From NCBI GenBank assembly GCA_030374765.1, contig JARGXX010000130.1, positions 1 through 22,272 of the forward strand: DNA of 22,272 bases, written 5' to 3'. The stretch comes from Agarophyton chilense (Eukaryota > Rhodophyta > Florideophyceae > Gracilariales > Gracilariaceae). Positions 10,645 to 20,101 of this stretch are shown here, piece after piece. The translations under genes were made by a program, and so were the position numbers. Below the pieces are notes generated by a model. The model was not told the origin of the DNA, ran no database searches, and saw only the letters and a program-made list of their open reading frames with translations. The stretch's first letter is position 1, and each line of letters starts with the position of its first letter.

Positions 10645-12302
10645 CGAGGCGCCGATGCCTCGCTCCCGGGTGAAAATCCTGACAAGGAAGGACACCGCAG
10701 ACGCGGACTCTAAACACCTCGGTGTTTTGCGTCGACCGTGGATACGGATTAGAAATAACCGGGTCCCGGATAGAGTCTTGAAAATGGCCAAGCGTAACTA
10801 CAAGGTTTACGCTGACCTTGGTCTGCACACGCAGTTTATGGTGAGATATCTCACTGTCCTGGATACAGGTGCTGGGCCGAACTTTATTGTGGAATCGGTT
10901 TTACCCCCGCCATTGCGGTCACTCATCCGTTCTGAAACGGTACCCGACGTCTCAGACGCCAATAACAACCCGTTGAAAACGGTTGGTGTGATCGACCTGG
11001 TCGTCAGGCTAGGGCGGATGGTGGTTAAACTAACTTTTATTGTGTGCCGCTCGCTGGCCGCGCCAGTTATACTGGGATGTGACTACTGCGACAGGTTTGT
11101 CGACGCCATCCGCCCACGCCTTAAGCAGGTGGAACTTGAGGACGGATCGACCGTCCCCATTGTTCGTCAACCGCTGAAGCGGGCATCGAGGAAACACGTT
11201 CCTGTACCTGCTGCGCAGGAACCCACACCGGCGAACCGGGATTCTACGAAGCTAAGCGTTGCCTCGTCAGTCACCATACCCCCGGAGAGCCATGTTATGG
11301 TTTCAGTCAATTCCCGTCAACACGGTCTTCGGGTTGTTCAGCCCTTGCCCTCGTTGTACGAGAAATTTCAGTTAACCGTTGCGAACGGAATCGTGCAAGT
11401 CACGCCGAATTCCCCTTTCAGGGTGTTGGTTGCTAATCTGGGAAAGGCTCCCCAGACGCTGGCAAAGAACCAAGTCATTGGGTCTGTGACGCCGCACCCG
11501 CTCGCGATGCTCCCTACAAAGGTGACGGCTGCCGAAATACCCGGAATAACTCCCTCTACCGAGGAAGGTCTCCCGGTATCCGGTGCAGAAACCTCCGGGG
11601 AGGCATAGCAGTTGGCGCTCGATAAAACCGTCAAAACGGATGCATTTCCGACCTCGTCGGTTCCCACACCTGACACCAGGGCACAGCCTACGAGCTACGA
11701 TAAGATAGACCCGATCAAGGCCCTCGAGGATCTGGACCTAAGTCATGTACCGGTCTCACACCGGGACCGCTTATGCGGAATGCTACGCGAGTTAACCACA
11801 ATGTGGGACGGCTCACTGGGTGAGATCAATACAACCGAACATCGGATAGACTTGCTACCGGACGCACGTTCAGTTGCACAACCCCCTTACAGGGCGGGAC
11901 CGAAAGCTCGGGAGGAGGAAGAATTTCAGGTGGACAAGATGCTCCGTGCTGGAGTCATCGAGCCCACCCAATCTCCTTGGGCTTCACCGGTGGTGCTGGC
12001 CCTCAAGGCTGACGGCACGTGGCGGTTTTGCGTTGACTACCGCCGCCTCAATGCCGTTACCGTGAGGGACACCTACCCGATTCCGCGCATGGACGAGTGT
12101 ATAGACTCGCTCGGGGACGCTACCGTGTTTACGGCTCTGGATGCTAACTAGGGCTACTGGCAAGTCCCAGTCCGGGAAGAAAGGGATCCTTGGTGAAGGT
12201 GTGTTGGTTTCCGGAGACCCGGTGTCGGACGCGCTCTTATCATGACGAGCTGCCATGCCAACTTCCTCTTCGAGGTGTTCGCCCTGTCTTAAGGGGGGGA
12301 TA
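10586..12302 (+). pseudogene. gypsy pol: aspartic protease and truncated RT
   Basis: In the -1 frame relative to gag. The protease has YLTVLDTGAGPNFI (active-site DTG near 10860) and, further on, APVILGCDYCDRF, the hydrophobic-hydrophobic-Gly segment of retropepsins. The frame meets TAG at 11606 and continues into RT: FQVDKMLRAGVIEPTQSPWA, KADGTWRFCVDYRRLN, YPIPRMDE and FTALDAN, carrying the first RT catalytic Asp. A TAG at 12149 replaces the residue after LDAN, followed by GYWQVPV. Matching sequence ends soon after; the YxDD box, RNase H and integrase are absent. About 130 bp of unassigned sequence leads to the polypurine tract. The deletion makes the element dependent on other copies, and the stops make even the protease-RT product doubtful. 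Confidence 0.9.
12291..12302 (+). other. Polypurine tract
   Basis: AAGGGGGGGATA lies directly before the 3' LTR start TGAAAAGC at 12303. This is the place and composition expected for the plus-strand DNA primer. Confidence 0.8.
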
Positions 12303-13167
12303 TGAAAAGCAACGTCCTCTAGGGAGGTTTTTCGGGACTTAAGTTTTTTCCGGAGCCTCCGGCGTGCAACCTCGTTATGAGTAGGAGTAATCCGTTTTCA
12401 CGGCGACACCCGGAACGCAGGTGATGCACCGGCGGGACCGGGTGCCATACACGTAGCCCCAGCGCTCGCGCGACACGTGGCTGCCAGATTGGCCCCTTTG
12501 TTAGACGGAAATTTAGCTATTTAGGATAGACTTTGTTTATTCTATTCTACGGTGACTACAGTACTTAGGCCGCCGGCCTCGCGGCCGCCGGTCCAGTAAA
12601 GTCTCCCCAACAAGGGTGATCTTGGTCTTCCAGATCTTGGCTCTGGGTCGAACCGCCTGCGCGGATATACAACTCCTTACGGAGGGATTTCCCGTGGTGC
12701 ACGGCTTCCCAACCCCCTTGGGCGTTCAAGCAGCCTTCGTGTGTTGGGTATCTATTCCCACTTTCGTGGTTACGCCCGTGTATACGGTTTGCTACACCCA
12801 GCAGTGCCGGCTATTCCCGAGTCCCCTCTTGCGACTCGTGGTCAACCTCGCCCTCTTGCCTCCGTTCCCATTTTTCCTACCCTCTTCCTCCCCTTCATTG
12901 GGCGATTCCCGCTCTTGCAGCTCGCAATGACACCTGTCGCGCTCGCCCCTCTCGTGGGTTTTGCCTCCTCAGAGGATACGCAAGCACCGCTTCGGCGGAT
13001 ATTCTCGGCTTCTTTCAGCCTCCCTGCGCCCGTGGGGACGGTTCGGCTCCAGCTTACACTCGGCATTGCGCGCCGATCCCTGGGAGGGCTCTACCGCGCC
13101 GGTTACCTCGTGAGAGGAAGATCCGGACGTCTTCGTAGGTTTTCCCCCTTGGGGGCATTGTCCTACA
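12303..13167 (+). repeat. 3' LTR of the gypsy element
   Basis: 865 bp, starts TGAAAAGC, ends TCCTACA, about 34 mismatches to the 5' LTR and no length difference. Followed by the CCTGT duplication and then Tc1 sequence. Confidence 0.95.
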
Positions 13168-13172
13168 CCTGT
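13168..13172. repeat. Target-site duplication CCTGT (right)
   Basis: Identical to 7488-7492; marks the right edge of the gypsy insertion. Confidence 0.95.
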
Positions 13173-13607
13173 TCTTACTATGGTTTAAGTAATCTTAATC
13201 TGGTGGTTTGCGTCGGTAAAATGGATTCTATGAAGTACTGCAAGGTGTTTCAGAAAGAATTGTTACCATTTGCGGCTGAAACAAATGGAAAACTTTTAAT
13301 TTTCAGCAATACGGGGCTTATATACACCGTTCATTGTATACTACGGAGTGGTTGGCTGATCATAATGTTAATGTTTTACAGTGGCCAGCCAAGTCACCTG
13401 ACTTGAACATTATGGAAACCATTTGGCGGGTTTTAGCACGCCGCGTTTACGCCAATCAGCGCCAATTTCTAGATGTTGGAACGCTTTTAGAATGTGTGAT
13501 TGAATGTTGGAATAATTTGAGATAAGAATTCATTAAATCACTTTACAGCTCTACAGGAGCGCTGTATTTAAGTGGTAGAGAAAAATTGTGAAATGACTAA
13601 GTATTGA
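13173..13607 (+). pseudogene. Tc1/mariner transposase, right half
   Basis: Continues the frame cut at 7492: after WGAC comes SYYGLSNLNL, GKMDSMKYCKVF and ELLPFAAETNGK. A one-base shift near 13300 moves it to FQQYGAYIH, where Tc1 proteins normally have FQQDNAPIH, so the second catalytic Asp is lost. The C-terminal part is well preserved: EWLADHNVNVLQWPAKSPDL, with the third catalytic acid in NIMETIW, then LARRVYANQRQF. A stop at 13523 is followed in frame by FIKSLYSSTG. After a further shift comes TKY and a stop at 13605-13607, the usual Tc1 ending. I could not identify terminal inverted repeats on either side. Confidence 0.88.
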
Positions 13608-13751
13608 ATGAAATAAATGTGTTTCTTTGTTTTGGCCTTTAGTTAGATTTCGCTATCGTGTTCAGGATTTTTTAAAGGTAAGAAAACTGTGGGCTAGGTA
13701 TGGTTCTGCGAAGCTCTTAAACTAGTTTTTTAATAGTTTTCTAAGAACTGA

Positions 13752-15300
13752 CTACGGTAAAAGTCCCAGTTGCCGACTGTGAATGGAAGTAAAGAGGAAT
13801 AGGGTGGTGGCTTTATCCAGATTTCGCGCACCGTAGGACAGTACGGGCTTCGGATTGGTCCAGTGGCCTCTCTTCCCTTTTTCCTTCTTCAGTAACACCT
13901 CGATCAAATCTCCAACTAATATTGGGCTTTCCTTTGCACTCTGAGAATGTTGGATCAACGTGAGTTTGCGCTTTGCCTTGAAGATCTCGTGCGCCTTGAT
14001 AAACTCGTCGGATATCTTGACCGGTAGCTTCCCTACTAACACAGGCCTTGTATAGCACTTTGCCATTTCTTGGGCCGACAGCACGTCGTTTCCATAAAGA
14101 TCGTTTGATATACGTATCGTCTGCTGAATCAATAGCTGGCAATGTTCAGTTTCTGACGCATATGCAGTCTTCAGTCGCAAAACAGGTATCCCTAATAATC
14201 CTGTGTTTGGATTCCAGGATATCCTTGTTATGTCTGCGAGGGGGTATTACCAGCGCCTGGATCCTATAACGACCGAGATATCAATGAAATATGCTATTGT
14301 TGAACGCCGGGTCGAACAAAACACAAATAGGCGTTCAAGACTGGGAGATCCAATGACCGTCAAACGCAACTATAGCCTCATCCATCGCAGTTCCAGCTGA
14401 GTAGCGCGTACTGGCATCCATTTTGTTAAACACACAATATTCGTCGAGAAACATATGATCAATGCACACAACATCATTGAATGTCCGTGCCATTGAGCTC
14501 AAAGACACCTTTCGGGCGGGCTGTGGGGTGGCAGTGGTCCTACAACTGGTGCATTCTTTAAGAACTTGCGTCAAGTACTTCTTGACATCTTCTTTCCAAA
14601 GCTCATTTCTCTGCATAAGAATCTGAACATCGGAATACGAAGAATGGTCACACACATGCTTTTGCACTTTGTCCACAACATGTTTAACTTTCTTCCATGG
14701 GCGGAAAAAGTATCTGTCTCCTCCACCGAGGCGGTGGCGCAAAACAGTTGTTTCTGGCCTTCATTGGTCACTTCTGGAACGCGAGAAGTGAACACGTCGT
14801 AATTGATGTAACTGTGCATGTCATGAGGGACGATCGATATCGATCCCTGCGGCCAGCCATTTGTATCGTTAGGCAACTGCAAAACATTCTTATCGATACG
14901 AATGATTTTGCAGTGCTTAGTGACGTTCTTGCCAATCACCTACTGAGAAGATCCTTCAATGATCAAATGTCGAAAAAGAACTGCTCTACCTTCATTGGTA
15001 CGCGTTTCGAGAAGAATTGAACCTATTATTATCCTCGGATCGCTCGAGTGTGCACCAGTTCCGTACTGCCAGTACGGTCTGTCAGAGATTGACGCAGGAA
15101 TGGAGTCAAATGTACCATTCCACATTGGGATTACCCAAGGTTTAATCAGATCAAACTCCTTCTCTGTTATACCATTGTATGGAGCACCATCATCCAAAAG
15201 TGGTCCCATGAAATTGGCATCTCTTGTGCAAGCGCTACTCTCAGATTTTCACTCAGCCTTTTTTGTCTGTGTTTTCGGAAAGCTAGTATTGGGTTCTAGA
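13752..15300 (-). pseudogene. Ty1/copia polyprotein remnant: protease and integrase block
   Basis: Read from 15300 downward. After a short piece of the end of gag (AFRKHRQKRLSENLRVALAQ), the protease begins MGPLLDDGAPYNGI, where the usual D-T-G active site reads D-D-G. YWQYGTGAHSSDPRIIIGSI and LFRHLIIEGSSQ follow. Next is the pre-integrase zinc finger: His residues in KVQKHVCDHSSYSDVQ and Cys in LKECTSCRTTA. The integrase core shows DHMFLD (about 14450), FDPAFNN (about 14315) and ILESKHRIIR (about 14210), i.e. all three acidic residues, though in different frames. The C-terminal part ISNDLYGNDVLSAQEMAK and VGDLIEVLLKKEKGKRGHW runs to about 13760. Frameshifts near 14940, 14750, 14340 and 14180 break it. 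The rest of pol lies beyond the Tc1 and LTR insertions. Confidence 0.88.
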
Positions 15301-16800
15301 TATCTAATTTGGGTGTGCTAGAATGTCTATGGTTAGCATTCATAGATTCGCAGATTGTTGATGCCAGAATATCTAGCGCAAAAATACTAGCCCAAGTGAA
15401 TTTTGGGGAGAATGTAGAAAACTAGCAATCATCCGTACTAACACCGGCACACTAGGAAGAATGGAAGAGAACTTTGAAGATATCTTTCGATACTCATTAA
15501 TCCTAGACCATGAACTCTACGGACAATGAAAGGAATACTGAACGCTATCTAGCGCATGATGGTTCATTTCGCGCAGGTATCGTAGCTAGTATGAGCCGTT
15601 CAAATGCCCTGCACATTCAATTTAATGTCCTCTAATGACCCTAATGGCCAGTGCATAATACGGCGATCCTGCAACTGAGACCCGAAACGGGTCCCCGTTG
15701 CACGTGAAATGAGATCTTCCCAATTCGCATGCGGTGACCCGCTTTGCATTACGGCCCCCCGTGTGTTGCGCTTCACCTCGCGTCGCGCTTCGCGCCACGC
15801 GAAGAACCCTCCATTCTCCGAGAACCGTCCAAGCAGTACACCAGTTCACCCTTCATCAATCCCAAATTCCTACCTAAGTAGATAGACATCACAAAATCAC
15901 TCAAGTTAGAGCCCAATTCCTCGCTTCATGCAAGCACATTCCATATAAACAAACTTACCTCTGTCAAAAATGTGCTCCTTGTCTTGCCTGAATACATTGT
16001 TGTTTTGGCATGCTGAAAAATCAATGAATTTTTTGATGTCTGTGTCTGAGTTGAAAACAGGGCCGGCCAGACAAAAAATTGTAAAAATTATGCTGTGGCG
16101 CAGGTCAAGCAGCCAGACATGTATTTTGATTAAATCTACCGAATAGCAGGCCTCAGTACACCGCAAATGCAAGTCTGATCGAGACTAGAAAAACGCGATA
16201 GAAGGTGCCAAAAATGGAGGTTGTCCGAGACAAAACGGGTGTGTATGAACTTGTGACAGTTGCCATACCAAACTCATCTCTGGGCACTGGACTACACGTT
16301 GCACGGGCCTGTAACGCGGCTAAACACGTAGAAAGACGTGTGAGGGAGGATCTTAGAGAAATCCAAAGTGTACAGTTGAACATGGTGGCCGCTAGATGAT
16401 CTGATCTAATTTTCGAAAAGCTTCGGATTTGGGTGTGTTTGGGAGGGGTTTTACAATCTGAGAAAAGGTCTTTGCCGTGTGTGCGGTAGACGGCAGATGA
16501 CTAGCTCGTGATTCACCGAACTGTGGACACGCACAAGTAGGGCTGAGGAGAGTGTGTTGGATGTGAATGATGTGTAAGAGTGCTGAAGAGGGACCGAGTT
16601 GGACACGAAAACCGTGTGATGATTGGCGTTTTAGCATGCCGGAAAATGTTTGAATGACTTGCAGTCCATTGAGAAAAGAGGTGGGTTTAGGGGAAGATGC
16701 ACCATTACGGGGGTTTATATTTGCAGTAAGGAAAACAATCTTCAATATAATGGTGTTTTAGTAAGCTGAAAAGGCATTGAATTCTAAACCCCTATATATA
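15301..16800. other. No recognisable gene; GC-rich hairpins
   Basis: No open frame has a recognisable domain. A GC-rich patch (about 15660-15850) contains two clean hairpins: GACCCG-AAA-CGGGTC at 15679-15693, and a longer one at 15779-15801 with arms CGCGT/ACGCG and GCGC/GCGC around loop TTC, separated by one C-C mismatch. The start of the interval may hold the copia 5' end. A short segment at about 16684-16735 resembles the telomere-like repeats at 17640-17960. Confidence 0.45.
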
Positions 16801-16823
16801 TTACAGGTTGTAAGTGTGGGCTG

Positions 16824-17399
16824 GCGCTTGGTAAAACGCAGTTGTCAGTAGCGCTTGGTAATTACATACACCAAGCGCCACGCGCTGCATTCGACGTATG
16901 TGCGATTTTGACCCCCTGGATGGAAAACGTTGTGCTGGAGAGCGCGTATGACACATTGGCACGCTCAAAAAATCGTGGCTAATTGCGCTCAGGCGCTTCG
17001 TTCGGGTAACGTAGCGCGCGACTTGCCAGATGTTGGGGCGCAGCACCCATTTTCGCAATTTTCGCTTTTGAAAAAATCATAAATTTTACGCGCGCTGGGC
17101 TTCTGCCAAATCCTGCGTTTGCACATGCTTTATTGTAACATTTTTGCTACACAACGTGGAGGCGTGCGTCGAGTGTGGCACTCAAAGGCGCTTGGTTTCA
17201 GCCACATCTCCGCTGCACAGTCGAGCTGTGTTGTAAGCTGGATAATGTGCGAAAATTTTATCAAAAGAAAGGGTTAGGGTATGCGTTTGCGCTTGGTTCT
17301 GTGGCGATTTCGTGGAGGCAGTTGCCACATTGTCAGGCGTTTTGTATGTGCGTTTTTGGGGTCGTGGACGCGGCTAAAAAAGGTGCGTTTGCGCTTGGT
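16824..17399. repeat. Dispersed GCGCTTGGT motif, partly at ~102-bp spacing
   Basis: GCGCTTGGT occurs at 16824, 16851, 17188, 17289 and 17391 on the plus strand, and its complement ACCAAGCGC at 16870-16878. The last three are 101 and 102 bp apart, and the last two share the wider context GCGTTTGCGCTTGGTTCT. This suggests degenerate tandem units of about 102 bp. GGGTTAGGG at 17271-17279 is another telomere-like trace. No gene is recognisable in 16800-17640. Confidence 0.6.
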
Positions 17400-17639
17400 T
17401 CTAGGATGGTTTTCATATCCGGCAACACTGGGGGCCGATATTCGTTGGTATTGTCAAGTTCAATGTAGGTTGAGTGTGGTGAGTAGTAGGTCAGGCGAGT
17501 GCTGGCGCCACACTCTCAGCTAAAGAAGACGCGTGCAGTGCGTTTAGTGAGGTAGGGATGACGTATGCTTAACGATGCCAGGTAGGGTCTTATGACGTTA
17601 AGGTTTGTCCAACAGTGCCATCGCCACAAAGTAGCTATT

Positions 17640-17960
17640 GGTCAGGGCCTACGGGAGTTTACGTTTTCGTACAGGAAACCATTGTGTACGGGCTTTTACA
17701 GGTTTCAGGGGTTTAGGAGTTTAGGGGTTTTAGGGGAAGCTTTACCTTTATGGGATTTTGAATTTACGGAGAGGAAAACATTGTGTAGGGGTTTTAGGGG
17801 TTTTACAGGTTCAGGGGTTCAGGGGTTCAGGGGGTTTAGGGGAAACTTTACCTTTATGGGATTTTTTATTTACGGAGAGGAAAACATTGTTTAGGGGCTG
17901 GTGGGCTTTAGGGGTTTTAGGGGAAGCTTTGCGTTTATTGGATTTTAGGGGTTTTAGGCG
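17640..17960 (+). repeat. Degenerate telomere-like subtelomeric repeats
   Basis: Units of roughly 80-105 bp combine TTTAGGGG/TTTTAGGGG/TTCAGGGG runs with a conserved core. The core reads AGGGGAAGCTTTACC, then TTTATGGGATTTT, then ACGGAGAGGAAAACATTGT. Cores start near 17733, 17838 and 17918, with an older, weaker copy from about 17650. The G-rich strand runs in the same direction as the terminal telomere. Confidence 0.75.
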
Positions 17961-18379
17961 TCTAGAGTCGAGACGTCAAGTTCCAGTATAGTACGAATGC
18001 GTGGTGAACAGATTGTTTGAGGGTGTACTCGATATCTGCGGTGGTTGGATAAAGTTCTGTGTTGAGCGACCTGCATTCGATAAGTGTACTGGGCTTTATG
18101 TGTAGGACTGATATAGATTGTAGGTTGTTTCGTTACACTGTATTTTTGAGGCGGAGTTGGGGTATTCAGGGGCTGAGGTTGAGCTGGAGATAGAATCGTT
18201 TGAATAACGCTTGTTACTGGTTTGGGTGTAATGTAACGGTCGAATATGGGGTGTTTGGCGTTATACTTAAGTAGAAAGAGGAGGAAATGTGGTTTTCTGT
18301 GGCAAGGAAGAGAGTTGAAAGCAAAATGGAGAAAGAAGAATGGGTGTTTATTGTACCGGGTTGGAATCTAAAATCGTGC
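17961..18379. other. No recognisable gene
   Basis: G/T-rich plus strand with short open frames only. It lies downstream of the minus-strand zinc-knuckle frame and may be its 3' region. Confidence 0.4.
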
Positions 18380-19297
18380 TTAAATGAGTGTTGTGGTTGA
18401 CTTCCACCAAGCTGCAAGGCGTAGAATGTTGGGAACGGCAAAGTGGTTGTTGTGTGTTAACCAATCATGAAACATGGCGTCTATTTCAAGGTGGAGGGGT
18501 GAGGAATCTTGGGAGGATTGGGAAATGGAGTTGAACTTGGATTGCATGCGGCCGTCAAAGAGGTGGAGTGCAATTTCGGAGCGAGTTTTGGAGCATGTTC
18601 GCCACAAGACCCATGCCAGTTGATAGAGCGAAATGAAGATGCAGTGTCTTGTTCCAAAAGTGTGCGGTTGAGAATGAGTTTTGAGTCCCTTGCAGAATCC
18701 GAGATGGCAACGGTAGCAGGTTCCTTGAGGAGATTTATCGAACCTGCAGTTGCGCGATATATGGTGCGGCGAAAAGCATCTGAAGCATCGTTGACGGGAA
18801 TGGGGGCATGCATGAGTGTCCGTCAAGTGCACTTGCGTTTTTTCGTGCAGCAAGCATGGCACACAGAGAGGGGCAAGTCGGCGGGAGAGCTCCTCGAAGT
18901 GTGACACGATTTGTTGCGGTGTTTTTCGTTCCAAGGTGTAAAAGAAGGTGGCAGAGTGGGACTGAGATTGAGAAGGAGCGACAGTGGGCGATTGGGTCGC
19001 AGCGGATGGATGCGTGGTTGTCAGCAGCGGCGATGGAGTGGAGGTGGGGGGTCGTGGTGGACGACTGGCGTGGGGTTTGGGGCTTTGTGTTGGGCCGCCG
19101 TTGGTGTTGGTGTTTTGATTGTTGAAGGATGTTCTGTTTGATTGATTGGGACCGTTTTTTGGCGGCGTGGGCGTTTGTGGGGAAGCGCTGGGTGACGGTG
19201 AAATGGATTGGGCGTGCTGAGAGGCAGAAGGGGTAGCGGAAACGGAGCTTCGTTCAGGGGTGGGAGAGGGGGTTAAGGGGTTTAGGGGTTTAGGGGT
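18380..19297 (-). CDS. Subtelomeric zinc-knuckle ORF (partial or 5' part unclear)
   Basis: A minus-strand frame is open for about 305 codons, from just after an in-frame stop inside the telomeric tract (19298-19300) to TAA at 18380-18382. The first ~120 codons are rich in Pro, Ser, Thr, Gln and Asn and low in complexity. Then follows a Cys/His-rich domain: CVPC, CPH, a classic CX2CX4HX4C knuckle CFRCFSPHHISRNC (18746-18787), and TCYRCHLGFC. The C-terminal part has YQLAWVLWR and HLFDGRMQSKF. I see no ATG before the Cys/His domain, so the start may be in a lost exon or the gene may be truncated by telomere addition. Similar knuckle-bearing tails occur at the C-terminus of subtelomeric RecQ-type helicases in fungi; no helicase motif is present here. 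Transcription would run away from the telomere. Confidence 0.5.
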   Translation of the reverse strand, partial: TPKPLNPLTPSPTPERSSVSATPSASQHAQSISPSPSASPQTPTPPKNGPNQSNRTSFNNQNTNTNGGPTQSPKPHASRPPRPPTSTPSPLLTTTHPSAATQSPTVAPSQSQSHSATFFYTLERKTPQQIVSHFEELSRRLAPLCVPCLLHEKTQVHLTDTHACPHSRQRCFRCFSPHHISRNCRFDKSPQGTCYRCHLGFCKGLKTHSQPHTFGTRHCIFISLYQLAWVLWRTCSKTRSEIALHLFDGRMQSKFNSISQSSQDSSPLHLEIDAMFHDWLTHNNHFAVPNILRLAAWWKSTTTLI

Positions 19298-19591
19298 TTA
19301 GGGGTTTTAGGGGTTTTAGGGGTTTAGGGGTTTTAGGGGTTTAGGGGTTTAGGGGTTTAGGTTAGGGTTTAGGGGTTTAGGGGTTTAGGGGTTTTAGGGG
19401 TTTTAGGGGTTTAGGGGTTTTAGGGGTTTAGGGGTTTTAGGGGTTTAGGGGTTTTAGGGGTTTAGGGGTTTAGGGGTTTAGGGGTTTTAGGGGTTTTAGG
19501 GGTTTAGGGGTTTAGGGGTTTAGGGGTTTAGGGGTTTAGGGGTTTAGGGGTTTTAGGGGTTTAGGGGTTTTAGGGTTTTAGGGGTTTAGGG
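19270..19591 (+). repeat. Internal telomeric tract
   Basis: About 320 bp of TTTAGGGG and TTTTAGGGG units with rare variants (a GGTTAGGGTTTAGGGG patch near 19360). It runs in the same orientation as the terminal telomere and directly abuts the first 349-bp unit, whose own first bases are GTTTAGG. Confidence 0.95.
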
Positions 19592-19752
19592 GTTTAGGTG
19601 TTAAGAAATGCGGTGGGAATGTGCGGCGTCGCTGTGCTCTGGAGGAACTTAATTTGCTAATTAGGGGTGGCCAAACCTTAATTGCAAGTGTTACCTCGTC
19701 ATTAAGCTAATTACATGATATTAGGGGCGCTACTCCTAATTGTAATTGTCCT

Positions 19753-19823
19753 GCAAACAATGGGAATTGAACCCACGACTTGTGGAAAATATTAACAAAT
19801 ATTAACCACTGAGCTAAACGTAC
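19753..19823 (-). ncRNA. tRNA-like sequence in repeat unit 1
   Basis: On the minus strand a perfect A box TAGCTCAGTGG (19806-19816) is followed 33 nt later by a perfect B box GTTCAATTC (19764-19772). The T-arm GTGGG-TTCAATT-CCCAT pairs fully with one G-U. An anticodon-like stem TTTGT/ACAAG can form but its loop is 11 nt instead of 7. The D-stem 3' strand is not GAGC, and the 7-bp acceptor (GTACGTT with TGTTTGC) pairs only partly. So this is a tRNA-derived sequence with an intact-looking Pol III internal promoter, not a confident tRNA gene. No amino-acid identity is assigned. No TTTT terminator follows closely. Confidence 0.55.
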
Positions 19824-20101
19824 TCATATTGGCTTGACTTATGGACTTGCGACGTTTCCATTTAAGGTACTAATCGACTTGCAACTGTTCCCCTTAAGGG
19901 TACTTGGTTGGCGACGGCATTTTTCTATTCCGCGAACGGGGTTTAGGTGTTAAGAAATGCGGTGGGAATGTGCGGCGTCGCTGTGCTCTGGAGGAACTTA
20001 ATTTGCTAATTAGGGGTGGCCAAACCTTAATTGCAAGTGTTACCTCGTCATTAAGCTAATTACATGATATTAGGGGCGCTACTCCTAATTGTAATTGTCC
20101 T

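Larger units (their letters stand above)
7493..13167 (+). mobile_element. Ty3/gypsy LTR retrotransposon, internally deleted
   Basis: A 5675-bp element bounded by two 865-bp LTRs (7493-8357 and 12303-13167) with TG...CA ends. It is flanked by the perfect 5-bp target duplication CCTGT at 7488-7492 and 13168-13172. It holds a candidate primer-binding site, gag, a -1 frameshift site, protease, the start of RT and a polypurine tract. The internal part is only 3945 bp because most of RT, all of RNase H and all of integrase are missing. It landed inside a Tc1 transposase gene, and removing the element plus one CCTGT restores that reading frame. Confidence 0.95.

Noticed and set aside
8481..12302. 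Reassigned stop codon (TAG read as an amino acid)
   Set aside because: Gag and other frames also contain TGA and end normally, and TAG after FTALDAN falls where Ser is expected rather than Gln; point decay explains it.
18509..19141. Plus-strand open frames opposite the zinc-knuckle frame
   Set aside because: They lack recognisable motifs and are broken into short overlapping pieces, while the minus frame is open throughout and has a clear knuckle.
19753..19823. A functional tRNA gene
   Set aside because: D-stem, anticodon loop length and acceptor pairing do not fit; only a tRNA-like call is supported.
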